NCBI GenBank assembly: GCA_900471525.1
Contig: UCEZ01000012.1
Span: forward strand, 36,934 to 100,933
DNA: 64,000 bases
Direction: 5' to 3'
Source of the DNA: Hyphomicrobiales bacterium
GTDB lineage: Bacteria; Pseudomonadota; Alphaproteobacteria; Rhizobiales; Rhizobiaceae
Each line of letters starts with the position of its first letter. The first letter of the stretch is position 1. Below the pieces are notes generated by a model, which ran no database searches, was not told where the DNA came from, and worked only from the letters and a program-made list of their open reading frames with translations. Both the position numbers and the translations under genes were made by a program. Shown piece after piece: positions 43,526 through 54,528 of the stretch.

Positions 43526-43999
43526 TCACTCGAACTCGAAACGCCGGATGTCGTTGAAGGTGTATAGGAACTCACGGTCGGCGCGAGAACTATGGCAGCT
43601 CTGGCAGCGGGCGGTGTTCTCGGCCGCGTTGATGGTTCCGTCCGGCTTGAACCACTGGAACTGCCAGTCGCCCGTGCGACGGTTCTTGTCGTAGTCTTCG
43701 CCCCATCCGGCGCCCTTTTCCATGATGAAGTACCGAAAGACTTTTCCTTCGCGGTAGTCGATGAGCGCGAAATGCGTGCCGTTTGGGACGGGCTTACCCG
43801 CCTTCACAGCCTCGATCGCTTCGCGGGTTGTCATGATGTGTTCGGTGACCTCGCCGCGCGTCACCGTGGTGTAGTGAACGAGCTTGCCGATGTCCGGCAT
43901 CGTAGCCTTGGTCGGTTCGGCATCCACCTGCCAGCCGACCATGACGACGCCGCATGCCATGGCGGCGAGGATAGGAAGTCGGGAACGAGCACGCGTCAT
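43526..43999 (-). CDS. Cytochrome P460-family secreted haem protein
   Basis: 157 aa from the ATG at 43999 that overlaps the cupin stop (ATGA). An N-terminal signal (ARSRLPILAAMACGVVMVGW) is followed by the P460 region (YREGKVFRYFIMEKGAGWGE, DWQFQWF) and the haem site CQSCH near residue 133. Family members are periplasmic c-type haem proteins that oxidise small nitrogen compounds or act as peroxide-related redox proteins. Substrate unknown here. Confidence 0.8.
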   Translation of the reverse strand: MTRARSRLPILAAMACGVVMVGWQVDAEPTKATMPDIGKLVHYTTVTRGEVTEHIMTTREAIEAVKAGKPVPNGTHFALIDYREGKVFRYFIMEKGAGWGEDYDKNRRTGDWQFQWFKPDGTINAAENTARCQSCHSSRADREFLYTFNDIRRFEFE

Positions 44000-44496
44000 T
44001 GCTGACCCTCCGATGGTTGCGAGAAGTATTGGGCGTCGGTGACCAGCTCCAGCCAGTCGACAGACTTGCCATTTAAGGACTCCGAGAAGGCGATGTGCGT
44101 CATCCCATTCCTCGGAGATGCGCCATGCCAGTGCTTCACGCCCGGCGGGATCCATACCGTGTCACCGGACCGGATTTTCTGAAGCGGCCCTCCCCACATC
44201 TGTACCAGGCCCACTCCGCTGGTTACGATGAGGGTCTGACCGAGAGGGTGACTGTGCCACGCCGTGCGCGCGCCGGGTTCGAAAGTTACGGTCGCGCCGC
44301 CCACCGCAGCGGGCGCCGTTGCCTTGAAATTGTCCTCGACCCGAACGGATCCGGTAAATCTATCAGTGGCTCCGACGATCGCTGGCTGCGATCCGGCGTG
44401 AGTAATGGTGATCGCTTCGCTTGCCAACGCGGGCGACGCCGACACGAACGCCGCCGCCGCTAGCGCCGAAGCCACTGTCATCTTCTTTTCGGTCAT
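43996..44496 (-). CDS. Secreted cupin-domain protein
   Basis: 166 aa from the ATG at 44496, overlapping the previous gene by four bases. Signal peptide (VASALAAAAFVSASPALA) then a single cupin barrel: GARTAWHSHPLGQTLIVTSG and DTVWIPPGVKHWHGAS, with the metal-binding His/Glu-like pattern. Often found next to carboxymuconolactone-decarboxylase-family genes, as here. Reaction unknown. Confidence 0.82.
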   Translation of the reverse strand: MTEKKMTVASALAAAAFVSASPALASEAITITHAGSQPAIVGATDRFTGSVRVEDNFKATAPAAVGGATVTFEPGARTAWHSHPLGQTLIVTSGVGLVQMWGGPLQKIRSGDTVWIPPGVKHWHGASPRNGMTHIAFSESLNGKSVDWLELVTDAQYFSQPSEGQQ

Positions 44497-44909
44497 TCGG
44501 CGAAGACCTCCTTGGCAATAGCCACAGCCGAAACGGCGCTCGGCCATCCGGAGTAGAACGCCATGTGCGTGATCGTCTCGACGATCTCATCCTTGGTGAG
44601 ACCATTCTGCAGGCCGAGGCGGATATGCGATTTGAGCTGATCGGGACGGTTCAGCGCGATCAGAGCTGAAATGGTCACCAGACTCCGATCCCGCTTGGAC
44701 AGACCGGGTCGCTCCCGGATGTCCTTGTAGAGGACGTCATCGGTCAGTTCGGCTAGTTTCGGGGCCGTATCACCCATCAGTTGCTGGGCGCGAGAGGTCA
44801 TTGGACTTTCCTTTGGTTGATTGACAGGCTGGGCGCAGACGACGCCAGGAAGCGCCCCCAGAACTATGCCGATGGTCAGAAACGCGTTCAGGAACAGGTG
44901 GCGCGTCAT
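44493..44909 (-). CDS. Carboxymuconolactone decarboxylase (CMD) family protein, secreted
   Basis: 138 aa from the ATG at 44909 behind GAGGAGGAAGC. A signal peptide (TIGIVLGALPGVVCA) comes before the CMD domain: RDRSLVTISALIALNRPDQL and KDEIVETITHMAFYSGWPSA. The AhpD-like Cys pair is not present, so a simple peroxidase role is unlikely. Overlaps the cupin gene; lies 10 bases after the Tat-exported hydrolase. Confidence 0.8.
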   Translation of the reverse strand: MTRHLFLNAFLTIGIVLGALPGVVCAQPVNQPKESPMTSRAQQLMGDTAPKLAELTDDVLYKDIRERPGLSKRDRSLVTISALIALNRPDQLKSHIRLGLQNGLTKDEIVETITHMAFYSGWPSAVSAVAIAKEVFAE

Positions 44910-44919
44910 CGCTTCCTCC

Positions 44920-46017
44920 TCAAACCAGCGTCCGGTCGAAGAACGGTGCGAGCTTGCCGAGCGCCGCATCCACGTATTCGGGAACCCAGTAGGTCTCGAT
45001 GTGCTTGGCGCCCTCGATCTTGAAGAGTTCCTTGTCCTTCGTGCCCGTCGCCTTGGGGAACGCATCTTCCGTCATGTAGAGGGTGTCGGCGGCGGTGCCC
45101 GCAATCATCAGAAGGGGCACATCGATGAGCCCGATTTCATCCGTGGCGTCCCAGCGCATCAGGTCCATCAGGCTGCTCATCGTGTACTTGAAGGTCGAGC
45201 CGGGGTGCGCGTTGGTCCGCCAGTAGTAGTGATACCCCTGACGATAGAGGTCGAACGGGAGCGCATCGATCTGCGCGTCGGTCAGATTGGCGTCGCCGGC
45301 ATAGAGGACTTCGCCACCCACAGCTTCCTGCGCACGGGCCGCCGAGGCCTGCTGCAGCCGCTTCTGGATCGTGTCCATCTGGGAATCCTGGAAGCCGTTT
45401 CTACGAACGCGCCCGGAATTGAACATGCTCAATGTCGCAACTGCCTTGAAGCGTTTGTCGGTCTTGGCGGCAGCGAGAGAGTAGCCGCCTCCGCCGCAGA
45501 TTCCGAACAGCCCGAGGCGCGCAGTGTCCACGCCGGGGAAGCCGCTGATGAAATCCGCCATCCCGTGAATGTCCTCGATGCGGTACTGAGGCTTGTCGAC
45601 GCTGCGCGGCGCTCCGCCGCTTCCACCTTGATAGGCCGCGTCGGCGGTGATCGTGATGAAGCCGCGCTCTGCAAGTCGCTGCGCATAGAGACCGGTCGTC
45701 TGCTCCTTCACGCCACCGTTGGGATGGGCGAGCACGATCGCCGGATATTTCTTGCTGGGATCGTAGCCCGCGGGCGTATAGACGTTCGCCACGATATCGA
45801 GGCTGTTGAGCTTGTAGGTCACCTGGTGGATGTTCACCTTGCCCGGCTCGTTCTTGGTGACCGCCCCGTCATAGACGAGCGTGAATGGGTTTTGCTTATA
45901 GTCGGCTGCCACAGTTTCGGTGGTGGTCATTGCTGGAACTCCTATGATGGCACCTGAAATGATCAGCGCGGTCGCGCCCAAAAACTCGCGTCGTCTGCTG
46001 TCGATGACTTCCGTCAT
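44920..46017 (-). CDS. Tat-exported alpha/beta hydrolase (dienelactone-hydrolase-like)
   Basis: 365 aa. The N-terminus has a twin-arginine signal (DSRRREFLGATALIISGAII). The nucleophile elbow reads GLFGICGGGGYSLAA, with Cys where serine hydrolases have Ser, as in dienelactone hydrolases; IVLAHPNGG forms the oxyanion region, and the Asp/His residues appear as MIAGTAADTLY and EGAKHIETYW. It heads the overlapping cargo operon of hydrolase, CMD, cupin, P460 and DUF4405 proteins, all exported or membrane-bound. Confidence 0.85.
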   Translation of the reverse strand: MTEVIDSRRREFLGATALIISGAIIGVPAMTTTETVAADYKQNPFTLVYDGAVTKNEPGKVNIHQVTYKLNSLDIVANVYTPAGYDPSKKYPAIVLAHPNGGVKEQTTGLYAQRLAERGFITITADAAYQGGSGGAPRSVDKPQYRIEDIHGMADFISGFPGVDTARLGLFGICGGGGYSLAAAKTDKRFKAVATLSMFNSGRVRRNGFQDSQMDTIQKRLQQASAARAQEAVGGEVLYAGDANLTDAQIDALPFDLYRQGYHYYWRTNAHPGSTFKYTMSSLMDLMRWDATDEIGLIDVPLLMIAGTAADTLYMTEDAFPKATGTKDKELFKIEGAKHIETYWVPEYVDAALGKLAPFFDRTLV

Positions 46018-46269
46018 GCCAGGCTCCTAAAGGTCGGTGTTCGAAATCGTCGGAGAAAAGATAGCCGCTTACAGCACGGGCGATTAGACGGCTCGCGCCG
46101 CTAGAGCCTATTAGGGCTCCTTATTAATCACGATCACTTGATAAGCTGTGATGGAATAAAACCAGCGGAGCCCGGAAAGCGTGAATTTCGGACCGCATTC
46201 GACAGCAGCGAACAGCAGGGGATTACTTAGCTAAGGATTGGCTGGCTGAGCTAACGAGAACTCTAAGCG

Positions 46270-46797
46270 TCAGTCGGACGCCGATTGCGCAAGATCCGGT
46301 CGTTCGCAATCCTTGGTCATCTCGATCATGGTGGCTCGGAAACCCATTCGTTCGAACAGAGCTTGAGCACCTTTGTTCTTGTAGGCGGTCGATAGGACGA
46401 TCCGCGGAGCGCCTTTTCCTGCAAGCATCGTGATCGCTTGTTCCAGCAAGCGTCTGCCGACGCCTTCCCTCCGCCTCCGCGGATCGACGAAGATGTCGTG
46501 AATAACCCCCGCGGGGCCTCGGAGGGCCATGTAGTCGGCGCCCTCGATCGCACCGTAGACATAACCGATGATAGAATCCCGATCCTCGGCTACGAGGACG
46601 ACGACGTCGTCGCGGACGACCTGGCTCGCGAGCCACGACGCGTATTTGTCGGGTGTGGTTGGCCCGGCGGGAAGGAACCGGGCTGGATCCCACATGTTGT
46701 GCAGCGACATGAGTGACGCGCCGTAGGATCCGAGAACCGCAGCGTCAGCTTGCACAGCAGGTCTTATGGTGATCGATTCGAGGTGCTGCTGGGGCAT
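46270..46797 (-). CDS. GNAT-family N-acetyltransferase
   Basis: 175 aa from the ATG at 46797. The acetyl-CoA-binding motif reads DIFVDPRRRREGVGRRLLEQ, with AQALFERMGFRAT (here GAQALFERMGFRAT) as motif B. Typical single-domain acetyltransferase; substrate unknown. It lies alone between two hydrolase genes of the cargo. Confidence 0.82.
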   Translation of the reverse strand: MPQQHLESITIRPAVQADAAVLGSYGASLMSLHNMWDPARFLPAGPTTPDKYASWLASQVVRDDVVVLVAEDRDSIIGYVYGAIEGADYMALRGPAGVIHDIFVDPRRRREGVGRRLLEQAITMLAGKGAPRIVLSTAYKNKGAQALFERMGFRATMIEMTKDCERPDLAQSASD

Positions 46798-46970
46798 GTT
46801 GGTACCGCGAGATAGGCGCCGGAGGCCCGGCGATGGTCTTCGAGACTCCATAAACGTGCTCGCCAGGGGATCGTTCGAAATCTAGTGCAACTGCTTATGT
46901 CATGGGGAAGCCGACCCGGCAGTCGTTCAGGTTACTCGCGAGGCGACGGCGGGAAGAAGGCCTCAATCGA

Positions 46971-48047
46971 TCAATCAAGCTTCTTGTCCGCCAGGAATTT
47001 CGAGATCTGGTCGGCGATCTCGACATTGTTCAGGTCTGACATCAGGAAGTGGGTGCCGCCCTTGATGCCAATGTCGGGCAAGTGAATGAGCGTGGCGTCC
47101 CCACCGTGCTTGTTGACCGCATCGACCCAAAGTTTTGCCATTGCGAGCCGCACACGCCAGTTGTCCTGGCCGCGTTCGGCTGTCGGCTCGGTCGGGAAGT
47201 TGTCACCGTAGTAGAGGACGATCGGCAGCTTGGTCAGCTTCTCGAAATCGACGCGGGGCACAGCTTCGCCCTTCAGCGTCCCCGCGGCGCTCGGCATGTC
47301 TGCCGGAACCTCGCCTTCCGGGAAAATGAAGCCACTTCCCGGCTCAAGCGCGACGATACCCTTGACGTTCGGATTCTTGATCGCCGTCAACCAGCCGGGG
47401 CCGCCCGCCTGCGAATGAGTGAACAGGATGGCTGGACCAGTCTTGTCGAACAGCGCGGCCATGGCATCGGAGATCACGTTTGCGTCGAACGGTCCGGTAT
47501 TGGGTGTGACGGAGCGGAAGAACTGGTCGAGTGCCGCGGGATCGCGAGAGAACTGGACGTTCGAAAAATACTCCGGCCACTTGCCGATGCGGAACTGGTC
47601 GAAGAAGAGCTGGTCGTATGGTGTCGGCTCGATCGTCGTCGCGACGGTGCTGTTGCCTGCACGTCCCCGGCGGGGCTGGTCGACAAGATAGACCGGATAC
47701 CCGCGACGCAGGAAAATGTTCTGGAAGCCTTCGCGACCGTCGGGTGTCGTCTCCCAGCTTCTGGCCGATTGATAGGCTCCGTGTAGCATGACAATCGGCA
47801 GAGACTTGGGATTCGGCGGGATTTGATAGAACACGTAGGCGTGGTCGCCATGCAGGGTCTGTCCTGCTGCCGTGGGAGCGTTGTTGTCGTAGGTGCCCGG
47901 CGTGCTCGCTACCGTCCCGCCGACGGCGAAGCTCCCCTGTTCCTCGATCGTCAGCGGTTCCTGCTTCAAAGCGGTCTGGGCGCCGACCACGCCCGACGAG
48001 AAGAGCAGCATGGAAAGCGCGAGGGCGGATAGGGGTCTGGCGAACAT
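46971..48047 (-). CDS. Secreted alpha/beta hydrolase (esterase)
   Basis: 358 aa with a signal peptide (LSALALSMLLFSSGVVGA). LPIVMLHGAYQSARSWE carries the HG oxyanion motif, LFTHSQAGGPGWL the nucleophile Ser elbow, and VALEPGSGFIF and IGIKGGTHFLMSD the likely acid and His regions. VDQPRRGRAGNS is typical of a subgroup of periplasmic esterases. It lies downstream of the LysR gene in the same direction. Confidence 0.82.
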   Translation of the reverse strand: MFARPLSALALSMLLFSSGVVGAQTALKQEPLTIEEQGSFAVGGTVASTPGTYDNNAPTAAGQTLHGDHAYVFYQIPPNPKSLPIVMLHGAYQSARSWETTPDGREGFQNIFLRRGYPVYLVDQPRRGRAGNSTVATTIEPTPYDQLFFDQFRIGKWPEYFSNVQFSRDPAALDQFFRSVTPNTGPFDANVISDAMAALFDKTGPAILFTHSQAGGPGWLTAIKNPNVKGIVALEPGSGFIFPEGEVPADMPSAAGTLKGEAVPRVDFEKLTKLPIVLYYGDNFPTEPTAERGQDNWRVRLAMAKLWVDAVNKHGGDATLIHLPDIGIKGGTHFLMSDLNNVEIADQISKFLADKKLD

Positions 48048-48171
48048 GTTCGGTAACTGCCTTGAAACATTGAGCTGGCAGGAGATTACCCGAGCATCAT
48101 TCAGATGATTAGGGACGCATTTCCGATTGAAGGTATAAGCTCACCTTATCAATCCACTGTGTTGATGCCGT

Positions 48172-49065
48172 TCATGTCCTATACCGAAGAGCGTCCACGA
48201 CGAGCTGGAATGCAGGGGACGCGTGGCGGCGGTTAGGGTAGTAGAGATGATATCCGGGGAACGGTGCGCACCAGTCTTCGAGAACCCGTATTAGAGTGCC
48301 CTTAGCGAGATCGTCCGCCACAAGGTCATCGGGCATGTAAGCAAGGCCGAGGCCCCGACGGACTGCATCAAGACGCATCGCGATGTTGTTGAATATCATC
48401 TGCCCTTCGACACGCACGTTCAGTTCATGCCCACCCTTTTCAAACTCCCACTGGAGAATGTTGCCATGCGTCGGCATGCGCATCTGAATGCAGTTGTGGG
48501 CCGTGAGATCCTGAGGGATTTCCGGCCAAGGGTGCTGACGGAAATAGGATGGAGCACCGACGACGGCCATGCGCATCTCTGGCCCGATCTTGATCGCGAT
48601 CATGTCCTTGGCAAGTTGCTCGCCGAGCCGGACGCCTGCATCGTAGCGCTCCGCAACGATATCGGTCAGGCCGTAGTCAACGGTGATCTCGACATTGACA
48701 TCGGGATTGTCAGGCAGGAACTTGTCGAGCGCGGGCGCCAGGACCGAGATCGCGGCGTGCTCTCCCGCCGTGATCCTGACCGTCCCCGCTGGCTTGTCAC
48801 GCATCTCGGTGAGGGCTGCAAGCTCCGCCTGGATCTCCTCGAAGCGCGGCCCGGCCGTATGGAGAAGACGTTCGCCTGCCGCCGTCGGAGACACGCGGCG
48901 GGTCGTCCGCGTCAGCAAGCGGAGGCCCAACCGCTCTTCCAGTCCCCGGACAGTCTGACTAAGCGCCGATTGCGAAACTCCGAGCTTCACCGCCGCCCGC
49001 GTAAAACTCTCCTCGCGCGCGACGGTCACGAAGGCGACCAGATCGTTGAAGTTCTCCTGCGGCAT
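48172..49065 (-). CDS. LysR-family transcriptional regulator
   Basis: 297 aa. The winged HTH (FTRAAVKLGVSQSALSQTVR) is followed by a LysR substrate domain. It diverges from the MFS exporter gene (start 49196) and precedes the esterase gene, the usual arrangement for control of both. 130 bases lie between the two divergent starts. Confidence 0.92.
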   Translation of the reverse strand: MPQENFNDLVAFVTVAREESFTRAAVKLGVSQSALSQTVRGLEERLGLRLLTRTTRRVSPTAAGERLLHTAGPRFEEIQAELAALTEMRDKPAGTVRITAGEHAAISVLAPALDKFLPDNPDVNVEITVDYGLTDIVAERYDAGVRLGEQLAKDMIAIKIGPEMRMAVVGAPSYFRQHPWPEIPQDLTAHNCIQMRMPTHGNILQWEFEKGGHELNVRVEGQMIFNNIAMRLDAVRRGLGLAYMPDDLVADDLAKGTLIRVLEDWCAPFPGYHLYYPNRRHASPAFQLVVDALRYRT

Positions 49066-49195
49066 TCATTAGGCATCCTTATAGCTTCATCCCGATTACT
49101 GCCCCTAATCGATATGGTGAGCAAGAGCTATCTTTCCGTCATCGCAACGCAGCTTGCCGCGGAGGACGTCAAGCAGGCAAGTCAATGGGACTGCA

Positions 49196-50635
49196 ATGTC
49201 TGACGCAAATAGATCCACCTCGCCATCGAACAAGACAGCGATCCTTGCGATCATCCTCATCAGCTACGTGATGATCGTGCTCGACATCTCGGTCGTCCTC
49301 ACAGGCCTGCCGAAGATCCATAACGAACTCGGCTTCACGGACGCCGGGCTTGCCTGGGTTCAGAGCGCCTATACGCTGACCTTCGGTGGCTTCCTCCTGC
49401 TCGGCGCGCGCGCGGGAGACATACTCGGCCGGCGTCGGATGTTCGTCGTCGGTATGACGATCTTCACCGTCGCCTCCGTCGCCATCGGAGCCTCGCAATC
49501 GTCGGCATGGATGCTGTCGTGGCGCGCCATACAGGGACTTGGATCCGCGATCCTCGCGCCAACGACGCTCGCTCTCCTGCAGACCACGTTCGACGAAGGC
49601 GAAGAACGTGTCCGGGCTGTCTCGCTGTATAGCGCCGCAGCGGGCGTATCTGCGACAGTCGGTCTCGTCGTTGGCGGACTGCTTGCCGACTGGCTCTCCT
49701 GGCGCGTCGGGTTCCTGATTAATCTCCCGATCGGCATCGCCACGGTTGTCGCAGCCCGCATCTACATCCACGAGACAAATAAGCGTCCCGGAACGTTCGA
49801 CCTGCCTGGAGCAGTAACCTCCACGCTGGGCATGGCCGCATTCGTCTACGGATTTATCCGTTCCGCACAGGCGGGATGGGACGTCGTAACCCTTGCAACA
49901 CTGGTCGCCGCCCTGATCATGCTCGGAGCGTTCGTCTTGATCGAGCGCCGTGCCAAGCAGCCGATCCTTCCGCTTCGCTTGTTCGCTGACATCGAGCGCT
50001 CGGGCGCCTATGGTGCCCGTGCCCTTTACATCAGCGCTATGGTCGGCTTCTTCTTTTTCACGACCCTGTATCTGCAGCAGGTCGCGGGTCTGCGCCCGGC
50101 ACTGGCAGGGCTTGCCTTCGTCCCAGCCACGATGCTGCATGTCCCGGTCGCGGTGGTCGTGCCCCGTCTCATCAGGCGCTTCGGCCGGAATGCCGTCCTT
50201 GTCGTGGGGATGCTGATCGGCATCGTCGCTATGGCATGGCTCAGCCGGGCGGGAGTGGGCTCGAACTATTGGACGGCGGTGGCGTTACCGATGGTTCTGA
50301 TCGGCATCAGCCAAGGACTGACGCTCAGCCCACTGACATCGTCCGGTGTCGCTCGGGTCGATCATGCGGACGCCGGAGCAGCATCTGGAGCGGTGAACGT
50401 TGCCCACCAGATCGGCAGCTCGGTCGGCCTCGGCGTTCTCATCGCCATCGCCGCCATCGGATCAAATGGCATCAACGGAGCCGACCTGACAGCATACCGG
50501 GTTTCCCATGCGTTCGACGCAGGCACCGTCATGCTGCTGGCGACACTGGTGATCTCGCTTCTCACCATCGTTCCTGCCGCACGGCGGCAATCTCGGTCCC
50601 CGGAAGAAGTCGCGCCGACCGAATGCGCGGCCTGA
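49196..50635 (+). CDS. MFS drug/solute exporter, DHA2 (EmrB/QacA) type
   Basis: 479 aa from the ATG at 49196. About fourteen hydrophobic spans; the DHA2 signatures appear as LDISVVLTGLPKI in span 1 and GARAGDILGRRRMFVVG in the loop after span 2. Exports a hydrophobic or charged compound with proton influx. Divergent from the LysR gene and followed after 15 bases by the aldo/keto reductases. Confidence 0.9.
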   Translation: MSDANRSTSPSNKTAILAIILISYVMIVLDISVVLTGLPKIHNELGFTDAGLAWVQSAYTLTFGGFLLLGARAGDILGRRRMFVVGMTIFTVASVAIGASQSSAWMLSWRAIQGLGSAILAPTTLALLQTTFDEGEERVRAVSLYSAAAGVSATVGLVVGGLLADWLSWRVGFLINLPIGIATVVAARIYIHETNKRPGTFDLPGAVTSTLGMAAFVYGFIRSAQAGWDVVTLATLVAALIMLGAFVLIERRAKQPILPLRLFADIERSGAYGARALYISAMVGFFFFTTLYLQQVAGLRPALAGLAFVPATMLHVPVAVVVPRLIRRFGRNAVLVVGMLIGIVAMAWLSRAGVGSNYWTAVALPMVLIGISQGLTLSPLTSSGVARVDHADAGAASGAVNVAHQIGSSVGLGVLIAIAAIGSNGINGADLTAYRVSHAFDAGTVMLLATLVISLLTIVPAARRQSRSPEEVAPTECAA

Positions 50636-52535
<1,900 letters not shown>

Positions 52536-52587
52536 TCAAGAGACCCGAATGCTGCTCGTGCGATGTTTTTTCTACCGACGTAGCCCC

Positions 52588-52610
52588 AGAGGCGACGATC
52601 AGTCGCCTCT
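52588..52610 (+). terminator. Hairpin after the reductase genes
   Basis: AGAGGCGAC-GATCA-GTCGCCTCT, perfect nine-base stem. No T-run follows directly, so termination strength is uncertain. Confidence 0.5.
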
Positions 52611-52663
52611 CATCCTCTGGCAGCCGGACTTAGAGATCGTTTCGCTCGGCGATTTAACTGACA

Positions 52664-52748
52664 TGACTATCCCCAAGGATCTATGACGCCATAGTGCGAG
52701 TGCTATCGGGGTATTCTCGATAGCGGCGACATCAAATGCAGGCAACAT
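52664..52748 (-). pseudogene. 5' fragment of the DUF1612 gene beyond the transposon
   Basis: The ATG at 52748 follows the scpB stop by eight bases, with GAGGAG upstream in scpB. It reads about 28 codons (MLPAFDVAAIENTPIALALW...) before entering the transposon end. The length equals what is missing ahead of ALARLDER in the 3' fragment at 38021-39107. The join is inferred; no target duplication confirms it. Confidence 0.45.
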
Positions 52749-52756
52749 TGGCTGCC

Positions 52757-53452
52757 TTACTCCTCATCGTCTTCCAGTTCGGTCGTCAACAATTCTGCGG
52801 GAACCGCGTGGCGATCGAGCAGACCGGCATCCTCCAGCGCTTCGATGTTGGGAAGATCCCCCAGTGTCTGCATGCCGAAGGAGGAGAGAAAATGTTTCGT
52901 CGTTACATAGGTATAGGGAGCACCGGACGTCGGGCTGCGCGGACCGGTGGCGAGGAAGCCGGCACCTCGCAGCGCACCAATCGTGTCGCGGCTGATCTCC
53001 CTGCCGAAGATTTTCGACAGCTCGCCGCGCGTCACCGGCTGGAAATAGCCCACCGCCATCAGCACCATTGCCTCCAGCTCCGACAGCGTCGCTGCCCCGC
53101 CCCGCGTCGGCGCCTGCGATGCCCGGATCGCCTCGGCGTAAGCCGAACGGCTTCGGTGCTGCCAGCCGCCGGCAACCGACACCAGCTCATAGGGCCGGGA
53201 ACGGAGTTCCTCGCGCAAATCATCGATGAGCAGGTCGATGCTGCACTCCTTGCCAACGACCCGCGCCAACGTATCGCGGCTGACCGGTTCGGCCGAGGCG
53301 AAAATCACAGCCTCGACCCGGAGCATCCATTCGCGCCAGCGCAGCTCCGCCGGCAGCTCCTCCAGCTCCCGATCGAACAGGACATCGTCCTGGGGAATCT
53401 TTTTGGCGTTACGGCGTAAATGCCTCGTCGCGCTCATTCCGGCCATCGTCAC
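52757..53452 (-). CDS. scpB: ScpB-like SMC-complex subunit
   Basis: 231 aa from a GTG overlapping the DUF1403 stop. Two winged-helix regions are evident: [20 protein letters not shown] and [20 protein letters not shown] followed by [18 protein letters not shown]. The chromosomal ScpB acts with SMC and ScpA in DNA condensation; plasmid copies without ScpA sit with DUF1403 and DUF1612 genes in rhizobia, where the function is untested. Part of a three-gene unit that the transposon has split at its last gene. Confidence 0.85.
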   Translation of the reverse strand: MTMAGMSATRHLRRNAKKIPQDDVLFDRELEELPAELRWREWMLRVEAVIFASAEPVSRDTLARVVGKECSIDLLIDDLREELRSRPYELVSVAGGWQHRSRSAYAEAIRASQAPTRGGAATLSELEAMVLMAVGYFQPVTRGELSKIFGREISRDTIGALRGAGFLATGPRSPTSGAPYTYVTTKHFLSSFGMQTLGDLPNIEALEDAGLLDRHAVPAELLTTELEDDEE

Positions 53453-54402
53453 AGCCCGTAAATGCGGAAGGAGGCGCGGCCCGATAGCTCGCGCACCGCA
53501 CCAAAACGTTCGAGCCGGTCGAACAATCGACTGGCGGCCCAGCGCGACAGAAGACTGCCCGGCGCCGAGGCGGGAAGAGCGTCTTCCTCCAGCAGTTTGC
53601 GGACGACAGTCTCGGCGCCTTTGGTCCGGACTTTTGGCACTGCGGCCAAAAGGACGTCCGCGCGCCGGGCAATCTCGCCCGCCGACCGCAGCGCATGGCC
53701 CGCCGCCTCAACCACCGACAGGCAGACGGTCCGCGGAAAACCGGCTTCTCCGGGGCGGACGCGCCCGCGCCCGCCGATCGTGCGAAACGCCGGCCCATAG
53801 CGCTCGGCCATCATCAGCGGCACGGGGCGCTCCCAGCGCAGCAAGGCGGCGACCAGCAGATCGGCCAGCGCCCAGGCCAACGGTTCCGCATCCGGACGGC
53901 TGGAAACGATCGCCGTCACCAGATCCGCAACGGCAAACGGCGCCGCACGGCCAGACTGAATGGCGTTGTCGGCATAATCAACCGCGCCGGCCAAACCATC
54001 GTCTGAGGCCAGCTCGAAGAGCTCGGCCAATTCGGCGACGGTTCTTGAGGAAAAGTTCGGTTTGCGGGTCGACAGCCTTTTGTAGGCCAAAAACACCCTT
54101 CCGGCAGGCCCGGGATCGTCGCCGGCGGCGGTCAGAGCCAAAGCGTCGCGCAAGTCCGTGTCGCCTTCGTTGCGGCCCATCAGCCGCACCGCGACGGTCG
54201 CGCATTTAAGCGCCTGTCGCGCGCGCCAGCAGCCAGCCCAGACGGGGTGGCTACGCACAAGATCGTCGAGCGATTTCAGCGCGATACCGGCAGCGAAGGC
54301 AGCGTCGGACTCGCTGACGTCGCGGTTGCGCAGCGCGGCCCAGCCGGGCAGAAGTGCCGGCACGGTCGAGGGTGATGGGGCGGACAAGGCGAACGAATCC
54401 AT
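53449..54402 (-). CDS. DUF1403 family protein
   Basis: 317 aa, largely helical and alanine-rich: [52 protein letters not shown]. The family is confined mostly to rhizobial plasmids and has no known role. Its gene overlaps scpB by four bases and diverges from the integrase at 54529. Confidence 0.78.
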   Translation of the reverse strand: MDSFALSAPSPSTVPALLPGWAALRNRDVSESDAAFAAGIALKSLDDLVRSHPVWAGCWRARQALKCATVAVRLMGRNEGDTDLRDALALTAAGDDPGPAGRVFLAYKRLSTRKPNFSSRTVAELAELFELASDDGLAGAVDYADNAIQSGRAAPFAVADLVTAIVSSRPDAEPLAWALADLLVAALLRWERPVPLMMAERYGPAFRTIGGRGRVRPGEAGFPRTVCLSVVEAAGHALRSAGEIARRADVLLAAVPKVRTKGAETVVRKLLEEDALPASAPGSLLSRWAASRLFDRLERFGAVRELSGRASFRIYGL

Positions 54403-54422
54403 ACCGCGAGCTTACCTCGCAT

Positions 54423-54459
54423 GTGCGGTTTTGGCCATCGCAATCGGCCATAACCGCAC
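54423..54459. repeat. Inverted repeat between DUF1403 and integrase genes
   Basis: Arms GTGCGGTTTTGGCC and GGCCATAACCGCAC pair over 13 of 14 bases around a nine-base loop. It sits in the divergent promoter region and could be an operator or accessory recombination site. Confidence 0.5.
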
Positions 54460-54477
54460 CGCTCGTCAACATGTTTT

Positions 54478-54508
54478 TATGTCCAATAACATTCCATTAC
54501 CGGACATA
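54478..54508. other. dif-like recombination core site
   Basis: Two 12-base arms, TATGTCCAATAA and TTACCGGACATA, are inverted repeats with 10 of 12 matches around a 7-base centre (CATTCCA). This geometry is that of tyrosine-recombinase core sites. It touches an ATG in the adjacent integrase frame. Confidence 0.6.
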
Positions 54509-54528
54509 TGGTGGTAGGCTCCCGAACC

